A stretch of DNA of 64,000 nt. Source: Paenibacillus stellifer (GTDB taxonomy: Bacteria; Bacillota; Bacilli; Paenibacillales; Paenibacillaceae). The DNA is taken from NCBI RefSeq assembly GCF_000758685.1, contig NZ_CP009286.1:5375001-5439000 (forward strand). Direction: 5' to 3'. Of this stretch, positions 32,407-41,700 are shown one piece after another. Both the position numbers and the translations under genes were made by a program. How positions within the stretch are numbered: the stretch's first letter is position 1; each line of letters begins with the position of its first letter. The notes beneath the pieces are model-generated. The model was not told the origin of the DNA. It did no database searches and was given only the letters and a program-made list of their open reading frames with translations.

Positions 32407-32640
32407 TCAAGCGCCCCTGGCTGCCTTCTCCTGAAGCTCTGCGAACACCAGCGTCGTCACATATTTCCGCGCGTCGGCCGTCTGCAGGAACAGCTCGGCG
32501 GTTTCAGACGCTGGCTGCGCCTGACGAAACCTCACCTTGGCGCCGTCCAGCGTCTCCAGCATGCCATCCACGGCATAGCCCCGGGACAGCAGTCCATCGA
32601 TCTCCAGCTTCTCCTTGAGAAAATCATCGTACGCAGACAT
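32407..32640 (-). CDS. Small uncharacterised protein of the pyrimidine catabolism operon
   Basis: A 77-residue soluble protein that I cannot place in a family. It is mostly helical by eye, with an acidic first half (DDFLKEKLEIDGLLSRGYAVDGMLETLDGAKVRF) and a second half with LFLQTADARKYVTTLVFAELQEKAARG. There is no cysteine, no signal peptide and no catalytic motif. The ATG overlaps the hydA stop by one base (TGATG), so translation is coupled to hydA, and a terminator follows. It may be an accessory or stabilising subunit for dihydropyrimidinase or the dehydrogenase. It is too small to be the missing beta-ureidopropionase. Confidence 0.7.
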   Translation of the reverse strand: MSAYDDFLKEKLEIDGLLSRGYAVDGMLETLDGAKVRFRQAQPASETAELFLQTADARKYVTTLVFAELQEKAARGA

Positions 32641-34064
32641 CAGACCACTCCTTCGGCTTTCGGCTTCGCCGGAAGAGCGCCCGCCGCTCCAAACCGCTTG
32701 CGCTGCAGGTATTTGCCTGCTCCCGCCTTGCCGACGAACCGTTTATCCTTGATGACGAACTCGCCCCGGCTCAGCACGGAGACCGGTTCGCCTTTTACCT
32801 CAAAGCCTTCAAAGGCGTTGTAGTCCACATTCATATGGTGGGTTTCTGCGGAAAGCGTCCGCTTCACGTTCGGGTCGAAAATAACAATATCGGCGTCGCT
32901 GCCGACGGCGATCGTGCCCTTTTGCGGGAACAGGCCGAACAGCTTGGCACTGGACGTCGAGATGACATCCACGAACTTGTTCAGGGAAATGCGGCCCTTC
33001 TCCACGCCCTCGGAATACAAAATCGTGAACCGGTCCTCGATCGTCGGACCACCGTTCGGGATTTTGGAGAAATCCCCAAGGCCCAGGTCCTTCTGTCCCT
33101 TGAAGTTGAAGGAGCATTGGTCGGAGCCGATCGTCTGAAGACTGCCGTTCCAGAGTGATTTCCACAGCACATCCTGGTTCCACTGCTCCCGCAGCGGAGG
33201 CGACCACACATATTTGGCTCCCTCGAAATTCGGCTTCTCCAGAGCCGTCTGATCCAGCACCAGATACTGCGGACAAGTCTCGCCGTAGACGCGCAGGCCT
33301 TTTTTGCGGGCCTCCTCGATCTTCCAGGCCGCTTCGGCGCAGGTGACATGCACGACATAGAGCTGGGAGTCGGTCAGCTCCGTCAAGTAAGCTGCGCGTC
33401 CGGTCGCCTCGCCCTCCAGCTCCGGAGGCCGGGTCAGCGCATGGTAGATCGGATCGGTGTTGCCTTCGGCCAGCGCCTTATCCACGAGGTATTCGATCAC
33501 GTCGCCGTTCTCGGCATGAACCATGACGAGCGCGCCTTCCTTCTTGGCGGCTTGCAGCGTTTTGTAGAGCGTGCCGTCGTCAGCCTGGAAGGTGTTCTTG
33601 TACGCCATGAACACTTTCAGCGACGTGATGCCCTCGTTCTCGATGATCTCCGGCAGCTCTCCGAGCACCTTGTCGTTCAGCTCCGACACCATCAGGTGGA
33701 AGCTGTAGTCGATCACCGCTTTATCCACGGACTTCGCATGCCACGTATCCACCGCCTGCTGAAGCGGCAGGCCCTTGCTGGTGAGGCAGAAGTCGATGAC
33801 CGTCGTCGTGCCGCCGTAAGCCGCCGCGATTGTTCCGGTCTCGAAATCATCCGCCGTAACGGTGCCGCCGAACGGCATATCGAGATGCGTATGCGGGTCG
33901 ATGCCGCCAGGGAAGACATAACAACCGGAAGCGTCGATCACTTCGGCGCCCTCCGCCTCCAGGTTCAGGCCGATTTCCGTAACAACTCCGTTCTCGATGG
34001 CGATATCGCCGGTGAACGTATCCGCCGCCGTTACCACTGTTCCATTCTTGATGATCTTCTTCAT
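32640..34064 (-). CDS. hydA: Dihydropyrimidinase / hydantoinase
   Basis: A 474-residue cyclic amidohydrolase that opens the ring of dihydrouracil, dihydrothymine or hydantoins. The binuclear metal site is complete: GIDPHTHLD near residue 58, the lysine to be carboxylated in SLKVFMAYKNTF near 150, VHAENGD near 185, a histidine in VVHVTCAEA near 240, and GSDQCSFNFKGQK near 315. Length and all blocks match bacterial D-hydantoinases. It starts three bases after the preA stop, and GGAGG is inside the end of preA. In this operon the substrate is most likely the dihydropyrimidine produced by PreTA. Confidence 0.94.
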   Translation of the reverse strand: MKKIIKNGTVVTAADTFTGDIAIENGVVTEIGLNLEAEGAEVIDASGCYVFPGGIDPHTHLDMPFGGTVTADDFETGTIAAAYGGTTTVIDFCLTSKGLPLQQAVDTWHAKSVDKAVIDYSFHLMVSELNDKVLGELPEIIENEGITSLKVFMAYKNTFQADDGTLYKTLQAAKKEGALVMVHAENGDVIEYLVDKALAEGNTDPIYHALTRPPELEGEATGRAAYLTELTDSQLYVVHVTCAEAAWKIEEARKKGLRVYGETCPQYLVLDQTALEKPNFEGAKYVWSPPLREQWNQDVLWKSLWNGSLQTIGSDQCSFNFKGQKDLGLGDFSKIPNGGPTIEDRFTILYSEGVEKGRISLNKFVDVISTSSAKLFGLFPQKGTIAVGSDADIVIFDPNVKRTLSAETHHMNVDYNAFEGFEVKGEPVSVLSRGEFVIKDKRFVGKAGAGKYLQRKRFGAAGALPAKPKAEGVV

Positions 34065-34067
34065 CCC

Positions 34068-35357
34068 TCAAACCACCTCCGCTTCGGAATAGGAACCGCT
34101 CAGATTGCCGACGACGCGCTGACGCTCATTCCAGGTCATCGGCGGAAGGCCGCTGTCGATCTGCACCATATCGATCGCGCCATCAGCCGGACAGACGATC
34201 GAGCACAGGTTGCAGCCGACGCAGTCCTCCTCGCGAACCTTCAGAACCGCTTTGCCGTCCGCGCTTGTCAGCATGTCGATGCATTGATGCGAGGCGTCCT
34301 CGCAGGCGATATGGCATTTGTTGCAATTGATGCAGTTGTCTTCATTGATGCGGGCGACAACTTTATAGTTAAGATCAAGATCGCCCCAGTTGGAATACTT
34401 GGCCACCGATTTGCCGATCAGCTCGGTGACGGAAGCCAGGCCCTTCTCGTCGAGGTAATTGTTCAATCCGTCGATCATCTCTTCTACAATCCGGAAGCCG
34501 TGATGCATGACGGCGGTACAGACCTGAATGCCGGTCGCGCCCATCAGCATGAACTCGACCACATCCTGCCAGGTGGAGATGCCGCCGATGCCGGAGATCG
34601 GCACGCCGACCTGCAGGTTGCGCGCGCATTCCGCGACCATGTTCAGCGCGATCGGCTTGACGGCCGGTCCGCAGTAGCCGCCGTGGGCTCCCATGCCGCC
34701 GACATGGGGAATGGTGTTCCAGGTATGAATGTCCACGCCGGCCAGACTGTTGATCGTGTTGATCATGCTGACCGCGTCGGCGCCACCCTTAACCGCGTGA
34801 CGGGCGACCACCGTAATGTCGGTGATGTTCGGCGTCAGCTTCACGATAACCGGCGTCTTCGCGACCTCCTTCACCCAATACGTCTGGGCTTCCACCAGAT
34901 CGGGCTGCTGGCCGGAAGCCGCGCCCATGCCGCGCTCCGCCATCCCGTGCGGACAGCCGAAGTTCAGCTCCAGACCGTCAACGCCAACGTCTTCGACCCG
35001 CTTGACGATTTCATGCCACTTCTCCTGCTTGGGCTCGACCATCAGGGAGGCGATCACCGCATGATTCGGGAACCGCTTCTTCGTCTCGTAGATTTCCTTC
35101 AGATTCACATCCAGCGGACGATCCGTAATCAGCTCGATATTGTTGAAGCCCGCCACGCGCTGGCCGTTGAAATTGACGGCTGCGAAGCGGGAAGATGTAT
35201 TGATGATCGGGTCGCCGAGCGTCTTCCAGACGGCTCCGCCCCAGCCCGCCTCAAAGGCGCGCTGTACTTGATATCCGGTATTGGTAGGCGGCGCGGACGC
35301 CAGCCAGAATGGATTGGGCGACTTGATCCCTGCGAGATCGATACTCAAATCTGCCAT
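34068..35357 (-). CDS. preA: Dihydropyrimidine dehydrogenase subunit PreA
   Basis: A 429-residue FMN and iron-sulfur protein. The N-terminal TIM barrel of the dihydroorotate dehydrogenase type has NPFWLASAPPTNTGYQVQRAFEAGWGG and LNFGCPHGM, the latter with the active-site cysteine. It is followed by a C-terminal ferredoxin segment with two 4Fe-4S motifs, CINCNKCHIACED and CVGCNLCSIVCPADGAI. With PreT it forms the NAD-dependent enzyme that reduces uracil and thymine in the first step of the reductive pathway. AGGGAGG lies before the ATG. It is the second gene of the operon, 28 bases after preT. Confidence 0.95.
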   Translation of the reverse strand: MADLSIDLAGIKSPNPFWLASAPPTNTGYQVQRAFEAGWGGAVWKTLGDPIINTSSRFAAVNFNGQRVAGFNNIELITDRPLDVNLKEIYETKKRFPNHAVIASLMVEPKQEKWHEIVKRVEDVGVDGLELNFGCPHGMAERGMGAASGQQPDLVEAQTYWVKEVAKTPVIVKLTPNITDITVVARHAVKGGADAVSMINTINSLAGVDIHTWNTIPHVGGMGAHGGYCGPAVKPIALNMVAECARNLQVGVPISGIGGISTWQDVVEFMLMGATGIQVCTAVMHHGFRIVEEMIDGLNNYLDEKGLASVTELIGKSVAKYSNWGDLDLNYKVVARINEDNCINCNKCHIACEDASHQCIDMLTSADGKAVLKVREEDCVGCNLCSIVCPADGAIDMVQIDSGLPPMTWNERQRVVGNLSGSYSEAEVV

Positions 35358-35385
35358 AAGTTATTCCCTCCCTGATCGGTATAGA

Positions 35386-36777
35386 TTAGACGGCTGAGCC
35401 TACAACGCCGCCTTGCTGCGGCATGAACTGCTTCACAATCGCGTGGGCGGCGATTTTACCCTGCTGTGCAGCGGATACAACCATCGCTTCGCCCTTGCCG
35501 GAGCCAAATACGATATCGCCTGCGGCGAAGATCATCGGATCAGAGGTGCGGTGAGTCTCCCAGTCTACCTTGACGACGCCCCAGTCATGTTCGAGACCCA
35601 GATGCTCGATCAGACTATTATGCCGCTTCTGCCCGATAGCCAGTACGACAGCGTCGACCGGCATGATGAATTCCGAGCCTTCGATCGGCACCGGCTTGAG
35701 CCTGCCGTCGCCTCCCGCCTCGCCGGACAGCTCCATACTGACGCATTCAAGGCCGGTCACGCGGCCCAGATCGTCGCCGATAATGCGCTTCGGCAGTGTC
35801 AGCCAGCTGAATTCCACACCTTCCTGCTTCGCGAATTCGTACTCGAAGTCGTAAGCTGTCATCTCTTCCCGGGTGCGGCGGTAGACCATCTTCACGTTGT
35901 CTGCGCCGAGTCGCACCGAGCAGGTCGCGGCGTCAATCGCCGTGTTGCCCGCGCCGATAACGGCAACGCGCTGTCCCAGCAGCCGGATGTCGGACACGCC
36001 TGTCTTCGTCGATTCCACCAGCTTGATGGCGTCGTAGACGCCGGCCAGTTCCTCGCCCGGTATGCCGAGCTGCGGCACATATCCCATGCCGGCGGCCAGC
36101 ACGATAGCGTCATACTCCGCTTTCAGCTCATCGACGGTGACATCGGTTCCTACCTTGACGCCAGTGCGGATCTCAACGCCGAGACGCTCCACCTGCTCAA
36201 CTTCCCAGAGAGAGACGGACTGCGGAAGCCGGAAGGACACGATCCCGTGCGTATCCAGACCGCCGGCCAGCTCTCTTGCTTCGTAGATCACAACGGCGAA
36301 GCCTTCGCGGGCAAGCTCGCGGGCTGCCGACAGCCCTGCTGGACCGCCGCCGATGACGGCGACCTTGCGGCCGACCGGCGCTCCCGCCTTGAACAGCGCA
36401 GCGCCGCTCTTCACCGCCCAATCGGTCGCATAGCGCTGCAGCAGGCCGATCTCGATCGGCTTGGACGCGTCATTAAGGACGCAGGCGCCTTCGCAGAGCT
36501 CCTCGGTCGGACAGACGCGGGCACAGCTTGCGCCGACCGGGTTTGATTCCATGATCGTCATGGCCGCGCCTTTCAGGTTGTCCGTGGCGATTCTTTTAAT
36601 GAAAGAAGGGATATTAATGCCCGTCGGGCAAGCCTTGATGCAAGGAGCATCATAGCAGTAAAGGCAGCGGTTGGACTCTTCAACAGCGCCTTTTTGGGTC
36701 AATCCGGCCTCGGCTTCTGCAAAATTTCGCATGAACATATCGGGTGAAAATGCGGTCTGCGGAGAAGTGTGCTCCAT
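35386..36777 (-). CDS. preT: Dihydropyrimidine dehydrogenase subunit PreT
   Basis: A 463-residue flavoprotein of the glutamate synthase small-subunit type. The N-terminal iron-sulfur region has NRCLYCYDAPCIKACPTGINIPSFI and CARVCPTEELCEGAC. A FAD-binding Rossmann fold follows with VAVIGGGPAGLSAARELA, and an NAD-binding fold with VAVIGAGNTAIDAATC. It passes electrons from NADH to PreA. GGAGGG precedes the ATG. It is the first gene of the leftward operon preT-preA-hydA-small protein. A 17-base perfect palindrome (36798-36814) lies just upstream of the start. PucR is transcribed away from it. Confidence 0.94.
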   Translation of the reverse strand: MEHTSPQTAFSPDMFMRNFAEAEAGLTQKGAVEESNRCLYCYDAPCIKACPTGINIPSFIKRIATDNLKGAAMTIMESNPVGASCARVCPTEELCEGACVLNDASKPIEIGLLQRYATDWAVKSGAALFKAGAPVGRKVAVIGGGPAGLSAARELAREGFAVVIYEARELAGGLDTHGIVSFRLPQSVSLWEVEQVERLGVEIRTGVKVGTDVTVDELKAEYDAIVLAAGMGYVPQLGIPGEELAGVYDAIKLVESTKTGVSDIRLLGQRVAVIGAGNTAIDAATCSVRLGADNVKMVYRRTREEMTAYDFEYEFAKQEGVEFSWLTLPKRIIGDDLGRVTGLECVSMELSGEAGGDGRLKPVPIEGSEFIMPVDAVVLAIGQKRHNSLIEHLGLEHDWGVVKVDWETHRTSDPMIFAAGDIVFGSGKGEAMVVSAAQQGKIAAHAIVKQFMPQQGGVVGSAV

Positions 36778-36797
36778 CGGTGATCCCTCCAGATATA

Positions 36798-36814
36798 TGT
36801 TATATAATATAACA
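36798..36814. promoter_or_regulatory. Palindrome upstream of preT
   Basis: TGTTATATAATATAACA: perfect eight-base arms around one base, 20 bases before the preT start. It is a candidate operator, or part of an AT-rich promoter. Confidence 0.5.
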
Positions 36815-36907
36815 CAATTACGATATTCGCCTTAAAAAACTACTTACTTTGACAGATTTATATAGTAAAATAATCTGTATCACTGAAAAAACCGCTTATC
36901 TCTACCG

Positions 36908-36937
36908 ATATAGGTTAGTTATTCTAACATCCTATAT
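36908..36937. promoter_or_regulatory. Nested inverted repeat in the preT/pucR control region
   Basis: Outer arms ATATAGG and CCTATAT (seven bases), inner arms GTTAG and CTAAC (five bases) around TTATT. It is centrally placed between the divergent genes. Confidence 0.45.
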
Positions 36938-36968
36938 TCAAACTATAGTCAATTCATTTTTTCGTTAC

Positions 36969-36987
36969 ATTAGACATAATGTCTAAT
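36969..36987. promoter_or_regulatory. Perfect 19-base palindrome upstream of pucR
   Basis: ATTAGACATAATGTCTAAT, nine-base arms around one base. A half-site TTAGACA recurs just before the pucR ribosome site. It is a strong candidate operator for PucR or another dimeric regulator. Confidence 0.6.
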
Positions 36988-37052
36988 TTAGGATGCCTAT
37001 TTTTTACGTGTGAGAATGAATTGAGAACGGCTATTAGACAGGGAGGTAGAGT

Positions 37053-38744
37053 ATGGACTGGGAGTTAGTATTCACCATTCGCGAAGCGCTGAAAAGACCC
37101 CTGTTCGCCGACGCCTCGGTCGTAGGGGGAGCCTCCGGCCTGGACCGCGCGATCCGCTGGGTTCATGTGCTGGAGACCCCCAACTTCGAGAGCATGATTC
37201 ACGGCCAGGAAATGATTCTGACCACGGGAATCGGCATGAGCGCCGACCTCCCCGCCGCCCTTGAGTTTCTGGAGTACCTGATCGAACGCAATGCCGCTTG
37301 CCTGTGTATTGAGCTCGGAACTTACTTTAGCGCCATTCCCGATGAAATGATTGCTCTCGCGGACCGGCATGACTTCCCGCTTATCGTCTTTGACCGCACC
37401 GTTCGCTTCGTCGATATTACACTCGATCTGCACTCGCTGATCATCAACCGCCATCACCGCATGCTGGAGGAACTGGAGAGCATCTCGCGCGAATTCCACC
37501 GGCTGACGCTGACCTCCCAAGGGACGGTCAAGGTGCTGCAGCTATTGTCCAAGAGCACGCGCACGCAGGTGCTGTACATGCAGCTTCAGGGCAAGCCGCA
37601 GTTCTTCCCGGCGCTGCCGCCGGAGGAGCAGGGAGATCTGCTGCGCTTCTTCTCGGCATTCTACGAAGAGACGGGCGCCGCGCACCAGCCGGACGCCGCG
37701 CCCGCATTCCGGGATTACAACGGCCGGACGGCCGTGATCAAGCCGGTCGGAGCCCTGGACCAGACGTGGGCGTATATCCTGATGCTCTGTCCCCACAAGC
37801 CGCAGGAGTTCGACTGCCTGCTGCTCGATTCCGCCTCGCTGTCGATCGCGCAGGAGCTGCTGCGCACACGCTATATGGAGGAGCGCAAGCTGTTCTCCGA
37901 GAATCTGTGGGTCGACGAGCTGATCAACGGGCGGATCGACGACGAGAACCGGCTTAAGAGCCTGATCGGTCCGGACTTCGCCGTCGTCAACGAGCTGCCC
38001 TACCGCGTATGCCTGATTGAAATCGAGAATCCCCGGAATGCAAAATGGAACAGCTCGGAGAACGAATGGGAATCGATAACATTCCACCTCTCGCTCGTCC
38101 TGCGTTCCATTTTCGAAAAATATTCGTTCCGGCCGCTCATCACGCTCAAGAACAACCGGCTGACCGTGATCGCGCTCGACATCCAGTCGAAGCAGCCCGG
38201 CCGCTCCCGGCTGCAGCAGGCGCTGGAATCGCTGAAGAATATACGCTCCGACGAGAAGCTGAAGGATCTCCAGCTCGTCGTCGGCGTCAGCAAGCGTCAT
38301 ACCCAGCTTCGCAATACGCCTGCCGGTTACCGGGAAGCGGTACAGGCGCTGTCGCTCTACCCCTGTCACCAGCAGCCGATTCTGTTCTACGAGGAGCTCG
38401 GGGTGTTCCAGCTGCTGCTCGGCTTGAACGACGGCAAGACGCTGCAGAACTTCATCCGCACCTATCTCGGCCCGCTGATTGACCATGACCAGCAGAAGGG
38501 CAGCGAGCTGCTGCTCACCCTGCGCGTCTACCTCGATCATGACGGCTCCAAGCAGATCGCGGCCCGGAAGCTCTTCATCGTGCGGCAGTCGCTCTATTAC
38601 CGGCTGGACAAAATCACCGAGCTGCTCGGCGAGGACTTCATGTCGCCGGAGAACCGGATTTCGATTCAGGTCGCCCTGCGCGCCTATCAATTCCTGTACC
38701 CGGAGAAGCTTACTCTGCCCAACTCCCGTTCATTACCTCTTTGA
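37053..38744 (+). CDS. PucR/CdaR family transcriptional regulator
   Basis: A 563-residue regulator. The N-terminal PucR domain (residues about 8-125, LKRPLFADASVVGGASGLDRAIRWVHVLETPN) is followed by a central GGDEF-like CdaR region and the C-terminal PucR helix-turn-helix: LRVYLDHDGSKQIAARKLFIVRQSLYYRLDKITELLG. PucR in B. subtilis controls purine degradation in response to allantoin-type ligands. Here the divergent partner is the pyrimidine catabolic operon, and the importer operon converges from the other side, so PucR probably controls both. Its 3' end overlaps the aminotransferase stop by 35 bases. AGGGAGG precedes the ATG. Confidence 0.92.
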   Translation: MDWELVFTIREALKRPLFADASVVGGASGLDRAIRWVHVLETPNFESMIHGQEMILTTGIGMSADLPAALEFLEYLIERNAACLCIELGTYFSAIPDEMIALADRHDFPLIVFDRTVRFVDITLDLHSLIINRHHRMLEELESISREFHRLTLTSQGTVKVLQLLSKSTRTQVLYMQLQGKPQFFPALPPEEQGDLLRFFSAFYEETGAAHQPDAAPAFRDYNGRTAVIKPVGALDQTWAYILMLCPHKPQEFDCLLLDSASLSIAQELLRTRYMEERKLFSENLWVDELINGRIDDENRLKSLIGPDFAVVNELPYRVCLIEIENPRNAKWNSSENEWESITFHLSLVLRSIFEKYSFRPLITLKNNRLTVIALDIQSKQPGRSRLQQALESLKNIRSDEKLKDLQLVVGVSKRHTQLRNTPAGYREAVQALSLYPCHQQPILFYEELGVFQLLLGLNDGKTLQNFIRTYLGPLIDHDQQKGSELLLTLRVYLDHDGSKQIAARKLFIVRQSLYYRLDKITELLGEDFMSPENRISIQVALRAYQFLYPEKLTLPNSRSLPL

Positions 38745-40077
38745 ACGTATCCAGAATGAACTGGATATCTTCATCGGTCGAGGCAAGCGGAGGCGCAAAT
38801 GTCAGCACATTGTTGTAGCCCGCTACTGTGTCGCCGTTCTTGCCAATGATCAGCCCTTTCGCCTTGCAGTCGGCAATAATTCCTTTGACCGTATCGAGCG
38901 GAGCCGGCGTCTTGGCCTCCTTGTCGGATACAAGCTCGATGCCGGTGATCAGGCCGAAGCTCCGGATATCACCGACCAGCTTGTGACCTGCAAGCTCCGA
39001 TAGCCCGGCGTTCAGGCGCTTGCCGAGAATATCGCCGCGTTCCACCAGCTTCTCCTGCTCCATCAGCTCCAGGTTGCGCAGCGCCAGCGCGCACGCCGCC
39101 GGGTTGCCGCCGAAGGTGTTGATATGGCGGAAATAGCCGTAATCGTCGCTCTTGTCCTTGAACACCTCATAGATCTCCTTGCGGACCGCAGTGGCTGACA
39201 GCGGCAGATAAGCGCTCGTCATCCCTTTGGCCATCGTCACGATGTCCGGCTTCACGCCGAAATTATGATGGCCGAACCGCTGCCCCGAACGGCCGAAGCC
39301 GCAGATGACCTCGTCGATAATAAGGAGCACGCCATATTTCTTGCAGATTTCCTGAACCCGGTCCATGTAGAGCTGATGCGGCACGATAACGCCGCCGCCC
39401 GTAATGACCGGCTCCATAATAACAGCCGCGATCGTCTCGGCGCCTTCCCATACGATGGTGTCCTCGATCTGCTGCGCCATCAGAAGATTGAATTCCTCCA
39501 CCGACTGGCCTGCCGGACGGCGGTAGCTGTCGGGAGGCGCCACATGCAGGAAACCGCCGCTGAGCGGCTCGTATTTGTATTTCCGCTGGGCCTGCCCGGT
39601 TGCGGACAGCGCGCCAAAGGAGTTGCCGTGGTAGCCCCGGTAGCGCGCGATGAATTTGTGGCGGTAATGCTGGCCGATCTGCTGCTGATATTGGCGCACC
39701 ATTTTGAAAGCCGTCTCATTCGCCTCGGAGCCGCTGTTTGAGAAGAAGATCACGTATTCGTCGCCCAGCCACTCGTTCAGCTTCTCCGCCAGCAGAATCG
39801 CGGGCATGTGGCTCTGCGTCAGCGGAAAATATGGCAGCGACAGCAGCTGGTTATACGCAGCTTCCGCCAGCTCCTTGCGGCCATAGCCAATGTTCACGCA
39901 CCACAGCCCCGACATGCCGTCCAGGTATTTCTTGCCGTCGATATCCGTAATCCAGGCCCCGCTGGCGGAAGCGGCGATCATCGGCGGGCTTGCTTCGCTG
40001 TATGGCGAAATATGATGCCACAGATATTTCCGGTCTTTGCTGATTGCGAGCTCGCTGTCCATTCCTGTATTGATCAT
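38710..40077 (-). CDS. Class III omega-amino acid:pyruvate aminotransferase
   Basis: A 455-residue PLP enzyme. The family block FFSNSGSEANETAFKMVRQY, the aspartate in LLIIDEVICGFGRSG, and the PLP lysine in VTMAKGMTSAYLPLSA are present. The closest described types are beta-alanine or taurine:pyruvate aminotransferases. In this cluster beta-alanine, the end product of uracil ring opening, is the likely donor, giving malonate semialdehyde. GAGGGG lies about ten bases before the ATG. It is the last gene of the leftward importer operon, 69 bases after mmsA. The end of the gene runs 35 bases into pucR on the other strand. Confidence 0.9.
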   Translation of the reverse strand: MINTGMDSELAISKDRKYLWHHISPYSEASPPMIAASASGAWITDIDGKKYLDGMSGLWCVNIGYGRKELAEAAYNQLLSLPYFPLTQSHMPAILLAEKLNEWLGDEYVIFFSNSGSEANETAFKMVRQYQQQIGQHYRHKFIARYRGYHGNSFGALSATGQAQRKYKYEPLSGGFLHVAPPDSYRRPAGQSVEEFNLLMAQQIEDTIVWEGAETIAAVIMEPVITGGGVIVPHQLYMDRVQEICKKYGVLLIIDEVICGFGRSGQRFGHHNFGVKPDIVTMAKGMTSAYLPLSATAVRKEIYEVFKDKSDDYGYFRHINTFGGNPAACALALRNLELMEQEKLVERGDILGKRLNAGLSELAGHKLVGDIRSFGLITGIELVSDKEAKTPAPLDTVKGIIADCKAKGLIIGKNGDTVAGYNNVLTFAPPLASTDEDIQFILDTFKEVMNGSWAE

Positions 40078-40146
40078 GGGCTTGTGTCCCCTCTCAAGCC
40101 TTGCGGCCTTTTATTTTTTATACAAATGAACTGAATTAACAGCGGA

Positions 40147-41610
40147 TCAATAGCGGGCGGTCACCATTTTTTTGCGTGTATAAAATTCCACACCGTCGCG
40201 TCCGTTGGCATGCAAATCGCCATAGAACGATTTCTTGTAGCCGGAGAACGGGAAGAACGCCATCGGCGCGGGAACGCCCAGGTTAATGCCCAGCATCCCT
40301 GCGTCAATCTCCTCCCGGAATTCGCGGACCGCCTTGGCGCTGTCCGTGTAGAGGCAGGCCCCGTTGGCGAACGGCGACTGGTTCGTTACAGCGATGGCCT
40401 CGGACAGATCCTTGACCCGGATCACAGCCAGCACCGGCGCAAAGATTTCATCCTGCCAAATCTTCATGCCAGGCTTCACATGATCGAAGATCGTCGGACC
40501 GATGAAGAAGCCGTCGCCGCTGCTGGCGGCGTCCAGCCTTCCGTCCCGCACAAGCTTCGCGTTCTCCAGCTCGCCTGCCTCGATATAGGAAATAGTGCGC
40601 TCTTTGTTCGACTGGCGGATGACCGGCCCCAGGAATACATCCGGCTTCGAGCCGTCGCCGATGTTGATCTCATCTGCGGCGGCGGTCAGCCGGGCCACCA
40701 GCTCATCGGCAATCGCCTCATGGACGACGACGACCGAGCAGGCCATGCAGCGCTCGCCCGCCGAGCCGAAGGCGGCGGCCGTAATGTTCTTGACCGCGCC
40801 GTCCAGATCGGCGTCCGGCAGCACGATGGAATGGTTCTTGGCGCCGGCCAGCGCCTGAACTCTTTTGCCATGAGCGGAACCGGTCTTGTAGACATGCTCC
40901 GCCACAGGCTGGGAGCCGACGAACGAAATCGCCTTGATCTCCTCATGCTCCAGCATCCCGTTCACAATCTCATGCGCGCCGTTCACGATGTTCAGCACGC
41001 CGGGAGGGAAGCCAGCCTCGGCGAACAATTCGGCCAGCCGTTTCATCAGGAGCGGCGTCCGCTCGGACGGCTTCAGGATGAACGTATTGCCGCAAGCGAT
41101 GGCCAGGGGGAACATCCAGCACGGCACCATCATCGGGAAGTTGAACGGGGCGATGCCGCCGACTACGCCGAGCGGGTAACGGTACATGCCCGATTCGATG
41201 CCCGTCGCGATATCAGGCAGCTGGCTGCCCATCATGAGGGTTGGCGCGCCCGCCGCAAATTCCACGCACTCGACGCCGCGCTGCACCTCGCCGCGCGCTT
41301 CCTCCAGGCTCTTGCCATTCTCCAGCGTAATGAGAGCCGCCAGTTCCTCCGCATGCTTCAGCAGCAGCTGCTGATAGTCGAAGAAATAGCGGGCGCGCCG
41401 GGGAACGGGAACTTTTTTCCACGATGTATACGCTTTCCTGGCCGCTTCCACCGCAGCATCAAGTTCCTCCCGGCTCGACAGAGGCACATAAGCAATCACT
41501 TCGCCCGTCGCGGGGTTGAACACCTCTTCCTCCCGCCCCGAAGCCGACTCCACCCACTCTCCATTGATGAAATTCTTCACTTTCCCGGTTGGTCTGGCCA
41601 GCAGAGACAT
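40147..41610 (-). CDS. mmsA: CoA-acylating (methyl)malonate-semialdehyde dehydrogenase
   Basis: A 487-residue aldehyde dehydrogenase. The catalytic cysteine is in [11 protein letters not shown], and the MmsA/IolA-specific blocks [35 protein letters not shown] and [19 protein letters not shown] ending ([18 protein letters not shown]) are clear. The enzyme turns malonate semialdehyde or methylmalonate semialdehyde, with CoA and NAD, into acetyl-CoA or propionyl-CoA. That is what the uracil (beta-alanine) or thymine (beta-aminoisobutyrate) branch needs after the aminotransferase. AAGAGG precedes the ATG. A GC-rich hairpin lies between it and the upstream binding-protein gene. Confidence 0.93.
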   Translation of the reverse strand: MSLLARPTGKVKNFINGEWVESASGREEEVFNPATGEVIAYVPLSSREELDAAVEAARKAYTSWKKVPVPRRARYFFDYQQLLLKHAEELAALITLENGKSLEEARGEVQRGVECVEFAAGAPTLMMGSQLPDIATGIESGMYRYPLGVVGGIAPFNFPMMVPCWMFPLAIACGNTFILKPSERTPLLMKRLAELFAEAGFPPGVLNIVNGAHEIVNGMLEHEEIKAISFVGSQPVAEHVYKTGSAHGKRVQALAGAKNHSIVLPDADLDGAVKNITAAAFGSAGERCMACSVVVVHEAIADELVARLTAAADEINIGDGSKPDVFLGPVIRQSNKERTISYIEAGELENAKLVRDGRLDAASSGDGFFIGPTIFDHVKPGMKIWQDEIFAPVLAVIRVKDLSEAIAVTNQSPFANGACLYTDSAKAVREFREEIDAGMLGINLGVPAPMAFFPFSGYKKSFYGDLHANGRDGVEFYTRKKMVTARY

Positions 41611-41637
41611 GCGAGAAGCACCTCTTTTCAGTAAAAT

Positions 41638-41687
41638 CGCTCCGCCGGGCGGTCAGCGTGTGCAAGCTGGGGCGCGGCGGCGGAGCG
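41638..41687 (-). other. Intercistronic hairpin between importer and mmsA
   Basis: CGCTCCGCCG pairs exactly with CGGCGGAGCG across a 30-base loop, with no uridine run. Similar structures after binding-protein genes hold back 3' exonucleases and raise the binding-protein level. That function is inferred here. Confidence 0.45.
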
Positions 41688-41700
41688 GCTTGTATGCGGC

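Noticed and set aside
33348..35375. A 675-residue plus-strand open frame opposite hydA and preA
   Set aside because: The antisense genes have complete catalytic motifs. This frame has none and no ribosome site.
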